In this document: positions 53,145-63,810 of the stretch, in pieces
Numbering within the stretch: position 1 is the stretch's first letter
Layout: each line of letters starts with the position of its first letter
NCBI GenBank assembly: GCA_035771175.1
Contig: CM069597.1
Location: 12,497,001-12,561,000, forward strand
Source: Paratinospora sagittata
Taxonomy: Eukaryota > Streptophyta > Magnoliopsida > Ranunculales > Menispermaceae
Direction of reading: 5' to 3'
DNA length: 64,000 bases
Notes under the pieces: generated by a model
What the model was told of the DNA's origin: nothing
The model's database searches: none
What the model saw: only the letters and a program-made list of their open reading frames with translations
Program-made: the position numbers and the translations under genes

Positions 53145-54848
53145 CCCAGTAAATCATCAGGAAACACATTTGGGTACTCACACACCATGGGGATCTCAAA
53201 CAACTGAAGACTCTGATCCTTCTCTCCTTCTGGCTTTATACTAGCCAAAACTTTCATCTCTTCAACAGTAACCAGTTTACCTCCAGTAGGTGGTTTAGAT
53301 GTAACTATACTTCTGTACACAAATGACGGATGCCCAAGTATCTAAAATACCACCCTTTTGGAAAAACAATCCACTAGGGCATGATAACGCAGCTAACCAA
53401 TCCATACCTAGGATTGCATCAAATTCCAAGAATTATAATATCTTGAGAGTCGACAATCATCTTATGTCCCTCATATCTAACTATACAGTTCTGAAATACC
53501 ATATTAGGGTAAATTATTTCCCCTGCTACTGTACTCAAAATTAAGGGCTTACTAGCTCTAACAGGAGTCAAATGCAGTTTATGTACCATATTACCAGATA
53601 TAAAAGACAAGGTAGACAAACATCAATCAAAACATACATCAATGTATCACAATTACTGATCATAACTTCAATCAATGTCTTACTGGCATCTGGGTTTAGC
53701 TCTGTCACTACTCTAGCCTACTCCTGTGTACCAAAGGTGTCACATTGGAAGGCGTCGTCGGGGTCTTCATATCTGGTTGGAAAGAATACTTCTTGACTCT
53801 ATGGCCCTGGATGCCACACCTAAAACATGTATCAGAGGTCGAGGAATAGAATATGCAGTCTGGGACTCTGTACGAGGTAGTGAGAACCAACTACCACTGA
53901 ATCTCTTTAACTGCTGTCACAACGGCTTCACGGAAGAACTCTGACTCGGAGGTCTCCTTGTCGTTTGTGCCCCTCTGCCTGCTGGTGGAACTAAATATGG
54001 CACTATTGGAATTGGTGCCATCAGAATCATCTGAGGCTCACCACTGGCTGCTTCGGCCAACTTGGCATTTTTCATATCAGCCTAAAATTTTTTACCCCAT
54101 TTTACCTTTTCTTCCCTTGGAATGGGAAATACTGCTCGGCAGGTGCTGACTGCATCAATGGTACTGGTGGCGCCAACTGAACAACTGGTCGAACCGCTGC
54201 CATCTTTGTAGTCTCAAAGTCTAAAGCCTATCTTAAGGCCTGATCATACGACTGTACTCCAGCTACTGCAGGACCCTGTCTGATGGGATCTTTAAAACCA
54301 TCTCTGAGTATTTTAATCCTTAGCTCATCAATCTGTACCATCTTTGGAGTGAACATGGCTAACCTATTGAACTCATGTTCATACTATTTGACAGTCATAT
54401 TGCCCTGTCTTAGTTCTATGAACTTTTTTCTCCTATGATCACAATTTGCACGAGGATAAAAGGCTTCACATAATAATGTCGTGAACTTGTCCCAAGTGAT
54501 TTTCTCTTTGTGTGCCCTCAGAGTAGTCATCCACCATCTTTTAGCATTATCAGAAAATTTAAACCTGGCCAGTTTTACTTTGTCATGTTCTAGGACTTGT
54601 ATATCCTCAAATATTGTCTCAATTCTCAAAAGTCAGTTCTCTGCCACCTCTAACACCAGACCGCCTATGAAAGTAGGTGGTTCTCTCATTCTGAAAGACT
54701 TCATGACTTCCCCATATCTTTTCTTTTCCTGTATGTTCTCTCTGACATTTACTGCTAGGGCCTCAACCTCAGCCACATGTTCTTTTGCAGGTGCACCAAC
54801 ACTACTGGCACCAGCCTCTGTAACCATTGGTGCTTCTGGCCTCTGCAT
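53145..54848 (-). pseudogene. Chromovirus 2 Gag, protease and start of RT
   Basis: Gag starts near 54848 (MQRPEAPMVTEAGASSVGAP) and contains MKSFRMREPPTFIGGLVLEV, an in-frame TGA at 54633 where the family has Trp, LLRIETIFEDIQVLEHDKVK, ARFKFSDNAKRWWMTTLRAH, and a TAG at 54384 after ELRQGNMTVK. The zinc knuckle near 53820 reads CFRCGIQGHRVKKYSFQ: CX2CX4HX4C with the last Cys changed to Tyr. Protease-like sequence follows (ISGNMVHKLHLTPVRASKPL, VRYEGHKMIVDSQDIIILGI). The RT start is EIPMVCEYPNVFPDDLLGL at 53147-53215. Multiple stops make it inactive. Confidence 0.85.
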
Positions 54849-54855
54849 GTTCTAC

Positions 54856-54975
54856 AACACTAGAATACACATAATCATCATAAACTAAGGCCAAGTACGT
54901 ACGTATGTGTATAAATACATTTGACAATATGTACAAGTCAATGTATAAGTTTGACTTACAAGTATGAGGTGTTAA
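54856..54975 (-). repeat. 5' LTR remnant of chromovirus relic 2
   Basis: It aligns with 45333-45451 (shared words CTAAGGCCAAGTACGTACGT versus TTAAGGCCATGTACATACGT, then TACAAGTCAATGTATAAG). The outer end has decayed to GGTGTTAAAA. It abuts the gag start with no recognisable PBS, so most of the 5' LTR and leader is missing. Confidence 0.6.
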
Positions 54976-55829
54976 AATGTCTTTCAAGTATATTCACATA
55001 TCTACTAACAATCAAGCACACATGCTATTATCTAAAAGTTTTTCAACTATTTGGGTTGATTTGATTCCTAGAAGGTTTCACCCTGCTTCTCTAAATTTAG
55101 TTGTTCCAATCTTCTCTTTAATGGAATTTCCCCATTTTACAACAATAAAAAACCACGTTTTTTTTTTGTGCTGAAAAGATTATTGCTATAAGATCTACTG
55201 TTGCTTTTTATTTCTTTTAGTGATTCGAATGCTTCATTTGCGCGAGTTGAACATATAGAGCGCATTTTTTTTCATACTTACTCTGGATATAACCTCAAGA
55301 GTCTCAATAATCTTGACAAATATTTAGTCTGGAATCTTTGATTGTGTTTGGTTCAAGTTGCCCTTCACTTCAAGGATATAAAGAACTCAAATTCATAATA
55401 AAAGTTTTTTTTTTTTAACATCATGTGCAACGCACGTGGATGTCGACTACTCTCTTATTATTTAAAAGTGGAAATGTACACCTGATTTTTATCATAAATT
55501 AATTGAAATATAATAATTTCATATATATATATACTAGTGAACGTGCACGTAATTGACAATTATATTTTATAATTTAAATTTATTTTATTTTAATTTCAAA
55601 GATATGTAAATGATAAAGTATCATTGGTTGCATGTGTCAGTTAAAACAAACATAGAGAAAATTGTGGAAACTGAAAAGGTGGGTTGGTTAGATTAATTGT
55701 TCCAAAAATACCCCTTAACTACTTATAATATGGGTTGGAAATCAAAATTTCTAATAGATAAAAAATGGTATTATTGGAATTATGATAAAAGTAACAAACC
55801 ATCAATAATAAGTATTGACTTTATAAATA

Positions 55830-55830
<1 letters not shown>

Positions 55831-55873
<43 letters not shown>
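55831..55873. repeat. (AT)n microsatellite
   Basis: An uninterrupted TA/AT run of about 43 bp. Confidence 0.95.
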
Positions 55874-55876
<3 letters not shown>

Positions 55877-56092
55877 TTGGTCCTTTGATATGATTATAAT
55901 GTGTAAAGTTATAAAAATAGGGAAAAGGGTATGTTAAACTAATAAGTTAAAAGTTAGGGAGGTAGAATAGGAAAAATCAAATTCAAAAAACCCACATTGT
56001 AGGACATGTAAATGGCCCAATTTAGGAGCGCGTTGACGATGTTCAGGGCCGAAAGCGCTTTCTCCAAACGCTAACAGCAAACACAAAAGCAA

Positions 56093-56119
56093 GGGGGGTG
56101 GGGGGTGGGGGGTGGGTGG
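56093..56119. other. G-rich tract with G-quadruplex potential
   Basis: Four consecutive runs of three to six G separated by single T on the plus strand, fitting the G3+N1-7 pattern. It stands out in an otherwise AT-rich region. Confidence 0.7.
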
Positions 56120-57067
56120 AGAGTGATTTGTAAAAATGCCCCAAATTCACATTTCAAACCGCAAATGCGAGCATCCCAAACACGTCAAAACCCCGTTTGG
56201 TTGCGGCCGATTTTAACCCCCTCCAAACAGGGCCAATATTAATTTACTATTTAACTCTTATCAATGATAAAAGTAAACATTTTTCATCAAAATGTCATAT
56301 ATATTTTCCAAAGGAATTTTAGAAAAATAAAATGGTAAGGTTCAGTTTGCCCCAACCGCTGGGAGCATTTGATCTTGGCCTTATGGAGCTAGGTCTTTAA
56401 GGCCAGGCCCGCTGGACTCTTAGGCTTAGCTTTGTGTTTCTAGACTTGGCTTATCATATGGGTTGCTCAAGATTTAAAATAAAGGTAATTCTGAATCCAC
56501 CCACCAAAAACACTCCTTTTACCCACTTGTTATGTATTATTGGTGAAAATTTATAAAACATTTGGGTAGAGTTGGTGATTTTTTAGGTACATTTAAAATT
56601 ACCCTTAAAATAAATGTTTGATACTTAGAAAGAGGCTTGGCTTGGCCCAAACTTTTTTATTTTTTATTTTATGGTTTCTCTTAAAATTGGGTTGGGCTCA
56701 CCAAAATGAGGAAGAAGGGATGAAGGGCTTCTTCTTCACTTGTTCTAGTGTTGTGTTGTAGCATCATATTGTAAACATAACATGTTGTTGGTGTATTCAT
56801 GTCGCTTGCATGCCATTGCTAGGAATTATGTCGGTGGTTTTACAAGGATATATTTCCCACCTGATGCCTTTTCCCCAAAACCGAGGTAAACCTTTCCATA
56901 ATTTTACAGATTACATGGTTAACACTCCTCATTCTTCTCAAGCCATTCCTTTTGCCATGCATATCACTAAATTCTTTGAGCTAACTAGCATCGATCTTTC
57001 TCGAGAGTCTTAAGTTAAGGAACTCACTACAAATGACTGCATTGAGTTTATGATCATCAAACACATG

Positions 57068-58340
57068 CGCTGTGGCGACCCCGCGCCCCGGACCACCAAC
57101 CCCGCAGGGAATGGCATGCGGAATGCTGGGGCGGGACGCCCGGCGTAGGCATCTCCGACCACTCCTCAACTCCCGTGAGGTGGTTGAGACCCTACGAGCC
57201 TTATCTCAAACAACGACATAATATTAAAAGGTACTAAACAAAACTACCCACCGTATTAATCATCAAAGACAAGGGATAATCCATAAAAATGAACCATAAA
57301 TAAAATCATAATCCCTACAGTCCATTAAAATTGACATACACATAAAGTCCAAAATTGTGGGTACAAATAAAAACCGTCATATGCCCACATGGTCTATCTA
57401 ACAAGTCCCAACTCACCCATACTACAATGTGGTAAGTGTTATAATTACATAATCCAAAATATAATACTTCATAATTTAAAACACAGTTCAATCAAAATGC
57501 CTCTCAACATACAACATATAATTGATATGATGACATAAGAGATTAAACATAAACGAAGTTCTACTAACAACCAAGCCAACGCGAGTGATGCTAACCACAT
57601 ACACAGAGTCCAATCCAAATACCAACCAATCGAGATCAGGAGCCTGTAATGCACATCCATTCATATAGATCAATCATCATGATGAATCATAAAACAATAC
57701 CCATACACCTTCCATTCCCAATCCTAAGTCTCTAGCCTAAATCCCATTATAGCCAATTTAGGCTAATGCATTGGTCATCACCATAATCTATGTAAAAATA
57801 CTACATAGTTCCACAATTTATCAAATCCTAACTAAAATACACGGATCATAATCATATTACATGATCATACACAAATCACATTAATCATGTGTCTCAATTT
57901 CACATGCCACATATACAAGTCTAATTGTATTCATAATCCATAAATTAACCTCAATTATGAACATTCAAGTTGTAGGCATCGATTAAGCATAATTACACGA
58001 TCATGTCATGATTAAGCCTAGGCAAACATATTTCAATAACAATTCATCCAATACCCAGTTTATGCTCAATTTAGGTCCAATTAACTAATTCCCATCTCAA
58101 TTGGACCAAAAGCGCCAATTTGGGTAAAATTTCAACAATGAGACATAGAGCAATTTTACACTAGCCATTGGGTTCTACCATGCATATACACAAACTAATA
58201 TCTTAAATCATCTATATTCACCCTTTTAACCAGCATAGTTTACATGCATTACATTTAGGAAACCCTAGATCCAACATCCAAGCCTAGGTCCATAGTATGG
58301 AACACCACCAATTTCATGTTAGAAATTGGTGATTTCACCG
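57068..58340 (-). repeat. LTR 3' part, related to gypsy family A
   Basis: On minus it ends GCGCGGGGTCGCCACA at 57068, a normal gypsy LTR terminus. The inner part (58250-58330) resembles 5190-5280 of the solo LTR at 3611-6352 (AGGAAACCCTAG, then CACCACCAATTTC). It stops at about 58340, where plus-orientation LTR sequence begins. The boundaries other than 57068 are approximate. Confidence 0.55.
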
Positions 58341-59732
58341 TCATTAGATTCCTGTTGAGTTGCATATTTAGATATGTTTTAAACCATGTTCTCCTAGATT
58401 CGTGGTCCGATTGATCTAAAATTTTTTCAGCTCATTCTTATCTGATATATTTTCATTATGAACGGTGAAGATCTTGATCAGAGTTACCTACTGTGAGTTA
58501 TAAGACTCCAAACACTGTTTCACGGATTTTTGAATTTTCTAACGTAGTTTTCATCAAACAGTTGGATCTCGCAAGCCCACCGTTTAATTGAGTTGAAAGT
58601 TTACCATACTGGTGGTAACTGAATCATTCAACTTTTACTATGTTAATTTTGTGGGTATTTTGCATGAAATTGACTATTTAAGTGCAAGTATTGCAAGAGG
58701 AAAACTGATTTTTAACAGTTTTTGGCAACTTTTAGTTGTGGGCCCAAACACTTCCATATAAGCTATTGATTCGATTTTTTCAGCTCATTTGCACATTTTG
58801 CACTTGAGAAAGAGGGAGAAGACATGGAGAAGAGCTGGAGAAGAGAAAATAAGAGAAAATTAGGGTTTGGAGGTTCTTGCTCAAGAACTCCATGAGGTTT
58901 GCATGTTTTCTCTCTTTTCTTCCTTTGATCTCTCTAGTTTAAGCTTCCAAGCTGTATTTTGACCTAAGATATGCCATGGATTTTCAGTTGAGGATTGTTC
59001 CAGACCTAGGGTTCTATTGCATGCATGTTTTTATGAACCCTAGTGTTGATTGGAGGCCATTGGTGCCATTTTCCCCATTTTCTCTTTTGGATTTGGTGGA
59101 ACTCTTTGTAAATGGACCTATACCTTGTTCATGGCCTTAGAATTTTCCAGGTTGTTTGCATGTCACCTATGTTAGACCTATGAACACCAAGAACTGATCC
59201 ATGCCTTTGGTTAGAGATTTTCATGGTGAAATCTTGGAGTTTAGTTCAAATGGCCTACACTTTGATCATTGACTTAGGGTTAGAGTTAAGCTTTGCATGT
59301 CAACTATGTTGACCTAGTAGCCATGGTGGGTGATCCCATGGTGCAAGTTCAGCAAATTTAGTGGCTATGTATGGTGGCCTAGTGTAAAATTGACAATATT
59401 GCCTATGTATGAAAATTCTCAGATTTGGGGCTTTTGATGCTCTTGATTGAAAATCTGAAAAATTATGCAATGTAGGTCTTTTGGGGCATGATTAGGGTTG
59501 TTGATGATAGAATTCAGTGGGTTCTCATACTAGACACCCTAGGGTTGACTAATTTTGACCTAGGCTAATTGTCACACCCCAGTACACAGCACACCGCAGT
59601 GTCTAGTACCCCTGGAATGTGATGGGTACGCATACCCCAGCCATAGTACCACATAATATTGTCATATCGCCATGTAGCAACCCAACCGCAGCTGGTCTAC
59701 ATCGAAACGATTATTTGTCCCTACTATTCCCT

Positions 59733-59992
59733 CATGAATGGTTCAATGGATACTCAAGTTGCGAAATCTAACCTTATGAGGAAGAGGTTGCGAGTTCGAA
59801 CTTGGGGGAGGCCCCTGGACTGTGCAGTGTTCTGCATAGGGAAAGGACAAAGGTCGTTGGGTGCGTGCAGTGTTCTGTGGACCCCAATGAAGACAATACT
59901 GTGGATATATAATGGCTAGGCGTTCGCCCCGAGGGGGTGCGCCCGCACCTGGGTAGGGGGCACGCTGTGCAACCCAGGGTGTGACAAAAAAG
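59733..59992 (+). mobile_element. tRNA-derived SINE, plus copy
   Basis: Pol III A-box TGGTTCAATGG at 59739-59749 and B-box GAGTTCGAACT at 59792-59802 are spaced as in tRNA genes. The 3' body GGCTAGGCGTTCGCCCCGAG ... CAACCCAGGGTGTGAC ends in an A-run. The tRNA-like head lacks a full cloverleaf and anticodon arm, so it is a SINE and not a tRNA gene. Confidence 0.7.
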
Positions 59993-60023
59993 GCCTTATG
60001 TATACATAAGGCCTTTTTTGTCA
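59982..60023. repeat. Perfect 42-bp palindrome
   Basis: Two 21-bp arms with no spacer, centred on GTATAC: the left arm is TGACAAAAAAGG then CCTTATGTA, and the right arm is its exact reverse complement. It joins the 3' tail of the plus SINE copy to the next segment and can extrude as a cruciform. Confidence 0.97.
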
Positions 60024-60379
60024 GGACTTCGTATACATAATATTGTCATATCGCCATGTAGCAACCCAACCGCCGCTGGTCTACATCGAAACGATTATTT
60101 GTCCCCCTGCACACCGCAGCGCACAGGGAGGGCCTCCCCAGGTTCGAACCCAGGACCTCCCCCTCAGGGAGTCCTCCGTCGCAACCGAGGAGTTCAATGG
60201 GTACTGCGGTTGTGACGGAGGACTCCTCGAGGGGGAGGTCCGGTGTTCGAACTGTGGGGAGGCCCCGCACTGTGCTATGCACTGTTGTGGACAAAGGGTG
60301 GTTGCGATCCGTGCGCCGGGTGGCCAGGGGACAATATTGTGTGGTACAGTGAGGGGTAATCCTTCTGTATAAACATAAG

Positions 60380-60650
60380 GCCTTTTTTGTCACACCCTGG
60401 GTTGCACAGCGTGCTCCCTACCCAGGTGCGGGCGCACCCCCTCGGGGCGAACGCCTAGCCATTATGGATCCATAATATTGTCCTATCGCCATGTAGCAAC
60501 CCAACCGCAGCTGGTCTACATCGAAACGATTATTTATCCCCCTGCACAATCCACAGCACAAGGAGGGCCTCCCCCAGATTCGAACTCGTAACCTCCCTTA
60601 AGGAGTTAGATTTCGCAATCTGAGTACCCATTGAGCCATCTGGGTAGGGG
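60380..60650 (-). mobile_element. tRNA-derived SINE, minus copy
   Basis: On minus it reads GATGGCTCAATGGGTACTCA (A-box) and TACGAGTTCGAATCTGGGGG (B-box), then the common body and TAATGGCTAGGCGTTCGCCC tail, ending GGGTGTGACAAAAAAGGCC. It is the closest relative of the plus copy at 59733-59992, with the tail differing at single bases. Confidence 0.75.
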
Positions 60651-62225
60651 GCACGCTGTGCAACCCAGGGTGTGACACTAAGTATTTGACATTTTTCATG
60701 TATTTTGGCAATTTTACATGTAATTTGGGAATTTTGCCCAAATTGGGACTTTTCACCCAAATCAAGTCAATTTGTGGAATTGACTTGGGGATTGTTTAAT
60801 TGGACCCAAATTGAGTAGAATCATGGGTTTAAAATGTTAGAACCTATGTTAAATTGATACGACTTAGTTCATTTTGACCTTATGTTTTATATTGGCCTAA
60901 TTGGAGATTTTGACCAATACTTAGTCAATTGATGAAATTGACTTAATGTATAGACTAATTGACCCTAATTATAATTGAATGTCATGTATATTAGTGGTTG
61001 GATCATGGGATCACCCTATTACATTCAATTTAGGTCAATCTTGGTTTGTTTGAGTCTAAATGATCAAATTGGCAATATGGAAATTGACTCAAGGGGGTAA
61101 CCAATTTAGAATCTAATTGACTTTAGATTGGGTTTGAACATGGAGTTTTGACACACTTTGTGATTGATTTTCAGTTGTGTGAACCATGTTATTTCCAGGT
61201 CTTGTGATTGATCTTGAACCCGTTTAGTCAATTAGAGAGTTTTGGTGATTGGATTGGAATTGGATTGGCTAGACTTAGCCAATCAAGAGCGAGTGTTCTT
61301 TTACTTTTGGATTATTTATATGTGGCATTGTAGTATAAAAATGTTTTAAATGCTTATGTATAATGGTATGCATGTTTGAATATTCCATGAAATACATTTG
61401 AGCATAATTCATTGGGATGACAATTTGGGTTGAGGCTCCTAGTTGGAATTTCCTCTTTTTGGAAATTCTCATAAGTCTAGCGGCGATAACAGTTGTGTAC
61501 TTGGCAGAGGGTTTTATGGCTTGTGTATGGGTAGGTTAGTTTAGGCTAATCCTACATGCTGCACAACCCTAGAAATCCTATTAGTATACGAGTATTGTGT
61601 TTGTGTGTTCAGGTACTGTGTGTAGCGCACCAGCCTTGAACCCCCGTACTCAGAAGGTGTTGTTAGGATTGCATGAGTATGACCACAAATGTTATGGATC
61701 GTCTTATGTATGATTTGATCCATTATGTTAGCATGTATGTAATCTATTTCGTCATCATGATATTTCAATGATTTATGATCCTATCATGTTTTTATTAAAT
61801 GCACATATATGCCACTTGTAAATGACATTCACTGAGCGGGCTGTAGCTCACACCTCACCTTCTTCTTTCAGGATCTGATAGAAAAAGGAAAGGGAAGGCT
61901 TGACTGCGGAGCGTCCCTTATTTTTGTTTCATGTAAGTGTTGTACATTTAATTTTGTAATTTGATAATTATGTACACGATAACACCTAGTATATGTATAA
62001 TTAACACATAGTTGGGATGTGTTGGGTTTGTAGTATTTTGTAAACTTTGAAATTTTATATTTGGTAACTTGGAGATGTAATATTTTATTTCATTTATGAT
62101 CATGTTAGATGGATGTTTTTAGGATTGTACTGTATTTGATTTTGGGGATTCGTATATGTGTTTTAGGCTGACGGGACGCCGGGTGTACCGACGGAGGGTA
62201 TACTCGGAGGTTTCTGTGCCAGTCA

Positions 62226-62233
62226 TGACGTCA
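62226..62233. promoter_or_regulatory. TGACGTCA palindrome near LTR end
   Basis: A perfect octamer 20 bp from the LTR 3' end at 62253, matching the position in the LTRs at 3611 and 50278. Confidence 0.4.
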
Positions 62234-62253
62234 CGTATAGTGGGTCATGACAC

Positions 62254-63810
62254 AAACTATTTTCAGTAAAATAATATTTTGAACTTCAAAGGAAAATTGA
62301 TTTCTATCGATTTCAAAGGTTTTTCAATTGTTTTGAACCATTTAAACAATTCTCTATACGTTTGATGTGATCCAAAAAACTTAAGTATTGATTTGATTAA
62401 TTGTGTTTTTAGAAAATCAAATTTCAAAGAAAAATTGTTTTTAGTGTCTTTCATGACGCTGATGGTCAATTAGGACGTTAATGCAGTGGCTAGTCACTTA
62501 ATCAAGCCAACACTGCAGGACGGTGATAGACCATCAGGGCGCTAATAGTTTTTGGGTTCAAAAGTTTATCGTTCATGTCAAGACGTTGATCGAGTATGAG
62601 AGCCCTCATTTAATGAACTTGAAAACCAACAGTTGTACATCAAGACGCTACTAGAGCATTAGCGCCCTCTTCTGAAAAACTAAAGTTTTTGGCATTAGGC
62701 TTGTCATGACGCTATCGCAACATTAGCGTCGTCCCAGAACAAGTCAGTCAAAATTGAATTTTTTAGAATAGTTTATTTCAGGACGTTGACGCACTATTAG
62801 GACACTGATAGAATACTGTCAGAAAAACTAAAAAAAAGAATTGTCATCTGTCCACTAACATTTCGGTCACATGATCAGAGGATCTCTAACAATTTCTATT
62901 CTCGTGCAAACTGAATTCAACCAAAACAATTTCACAAAAACAAAACTTACCAATTTTATGAAAGATTAAGACCGTTTTGACTCAACGTTTTGAATTCAAT
63001 TTTGAATTTGAACACAACGGTCTTGGCGCACAATTTGTTCTATAAAGAAGAGAATTTCAGATTCAAGAAAAAGAACTTTTGATTTGAGCTAAAACGCTTT
63101 GAATGTTAGTCGATGTTTTTAACTTGAAAAGAAAAGAAGAAAATTATTTCAATTGCAAGTTTTCTTTCAATGAATGGTTTTTCATCTTGAGCATATTTTA
63201 TATCTTATTTGTTCGAAAAACCTGTGAAAGAAAAGCAGATTACTTTGCTCGATTTTTCAGCTGATTTAATCTTACATTTTTCATTGGTGAAAGAAGTTTC
63301 TTCGAGTAAAAGGTTCATAGGATTTAGTGTACTTAATTGTATATTTTGCATCTAAATCGAGTTGTACTTGCAATTGTAAAAGTTGCAGAAAGATATTCTT
63401 GTAAGTTAGGAAAGTTAGTAGTTTTTCTCACACCCTTGTAAGTTGAGAGTGTAGGTAGTCTTGCACCTGTATGCCAAGAGTATAAGTAGTCTTGCTCCTG
63501 TAAGTCAAGAGTGTAGGTAGATCTCAAACCTGTAAGTTGAGAGTGAAACGGTTGTTCTCAAGCCGGTAGAATTGAGAAAGTGTAACGGTTTCGTCTTTAT
63601 CCGTAAGAAAATCTGTTAGAAAGTTTTGAAATCCTGACTGAGGAGGTTAGGTAGTGGATGTAGGCATATCGCTGAGCCACTATAAATTATTTGTGTAATT
63701 TGTTTATTTTCTGCACTGTCTATTTGTCATTTCACTACAAGTTTTACTTAAGTTTTAACTAACCATTGTGTCTAATTCACCTCCCCTCTTGGACATTCAT
63801 GGGCAACTAA
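62254..63810 (+). repeat. LARD-family LTR, 5' truncated
   Basis: It carries the GGACGCT/AGCGCCCTC inverted-repeat array (62450-62810), a tandem of about 28 bp (CTCACACCCTTGTAAGTTGA type, 63420-63600), the GAGGTTAGGTAGTGGATGTA segment, and the family end TCTTGGACATTCATGGGCAA then CTA at about 63809. Its 5' part is cut off at the family A LTR end. Confidence 0.75.

Larger units (their letters stand above)
54976..57067. other. AT-rich stretch without genes
   Basis: No host or transposon coding region could be supported. It contains an AT microsatellite (55831-55873), two sequences with CGTGCAC-type words (GTGCAACGCACGTGG near 55427 and GTGAACGTGCACG near 55537) that may mark the ends of an old DNA transposon, a G-rich tract at 56093-56119, and CAAACGGGG/CCAAACAGGGCC-type words at about 56190-56232 of the kind found at MITE ends. 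Confidence 0.5.
59570..60677. mobile_element. Inverted SINE cluster with terminal inverted repeats
   Basis: The unit begins TGTCACACCC and ends GGGTGTGACA (perfect 10-bp inverted pair), flanked by CTAAT (59565-59569) and CTAAG (60678-60682). Inside are tRNA-like SINE copies in opposing orientations. A plus copy (59733-59992) has A-box TGGTTCAATGG and B-box GAGTTCGAACT; the centre (60100-60270) has two head-to-head pieces; a minus copy (60380-60650) has A-box GGCTCAATGG and B-box GAGTTCGAATC. The shared body (GCAACCCAACCGCAGCTGGT then CTACATCGAAACGATTATTT) occurs three times. It could be SINEs accumulated in one site or a composite element moved as a unit. Confidence 0.7.
58341..62253 (+). repeat. 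Gypsy family A LTR, 5' truncated, plus orientation
   Basis: It aligns with the minus reading of the solo LTR at 3611-6352: GTTATAAGACTCCAAACACT then GTTTC near 58500 versus the same phrase near 5960-5990, and GGATTGGCTAGACTTAGCCA near 61262 versus 4605-4625. It ends GTATAGTGGGTCATGACA at 62253. The first few hundred bp of the LTR are missing. An 1108-bp element is inserted at 59570-60677. Confidence 0.75.

Noticed and set aside
60120..60270. Possible true tRNA genes around the GGTTCGAA boxes
   Set aside because: A- and B-box words are present, but no full cloverleaf with acceptor and anticodon stems could be formed, and the units repeat with SINE bodies attached.
60043..60393. Overlapping ORFs of 109 and 115 codons on both strands
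   Set aside because: They arise because the SINE head-to-head palindrome reads open both ways; no protein family signature.
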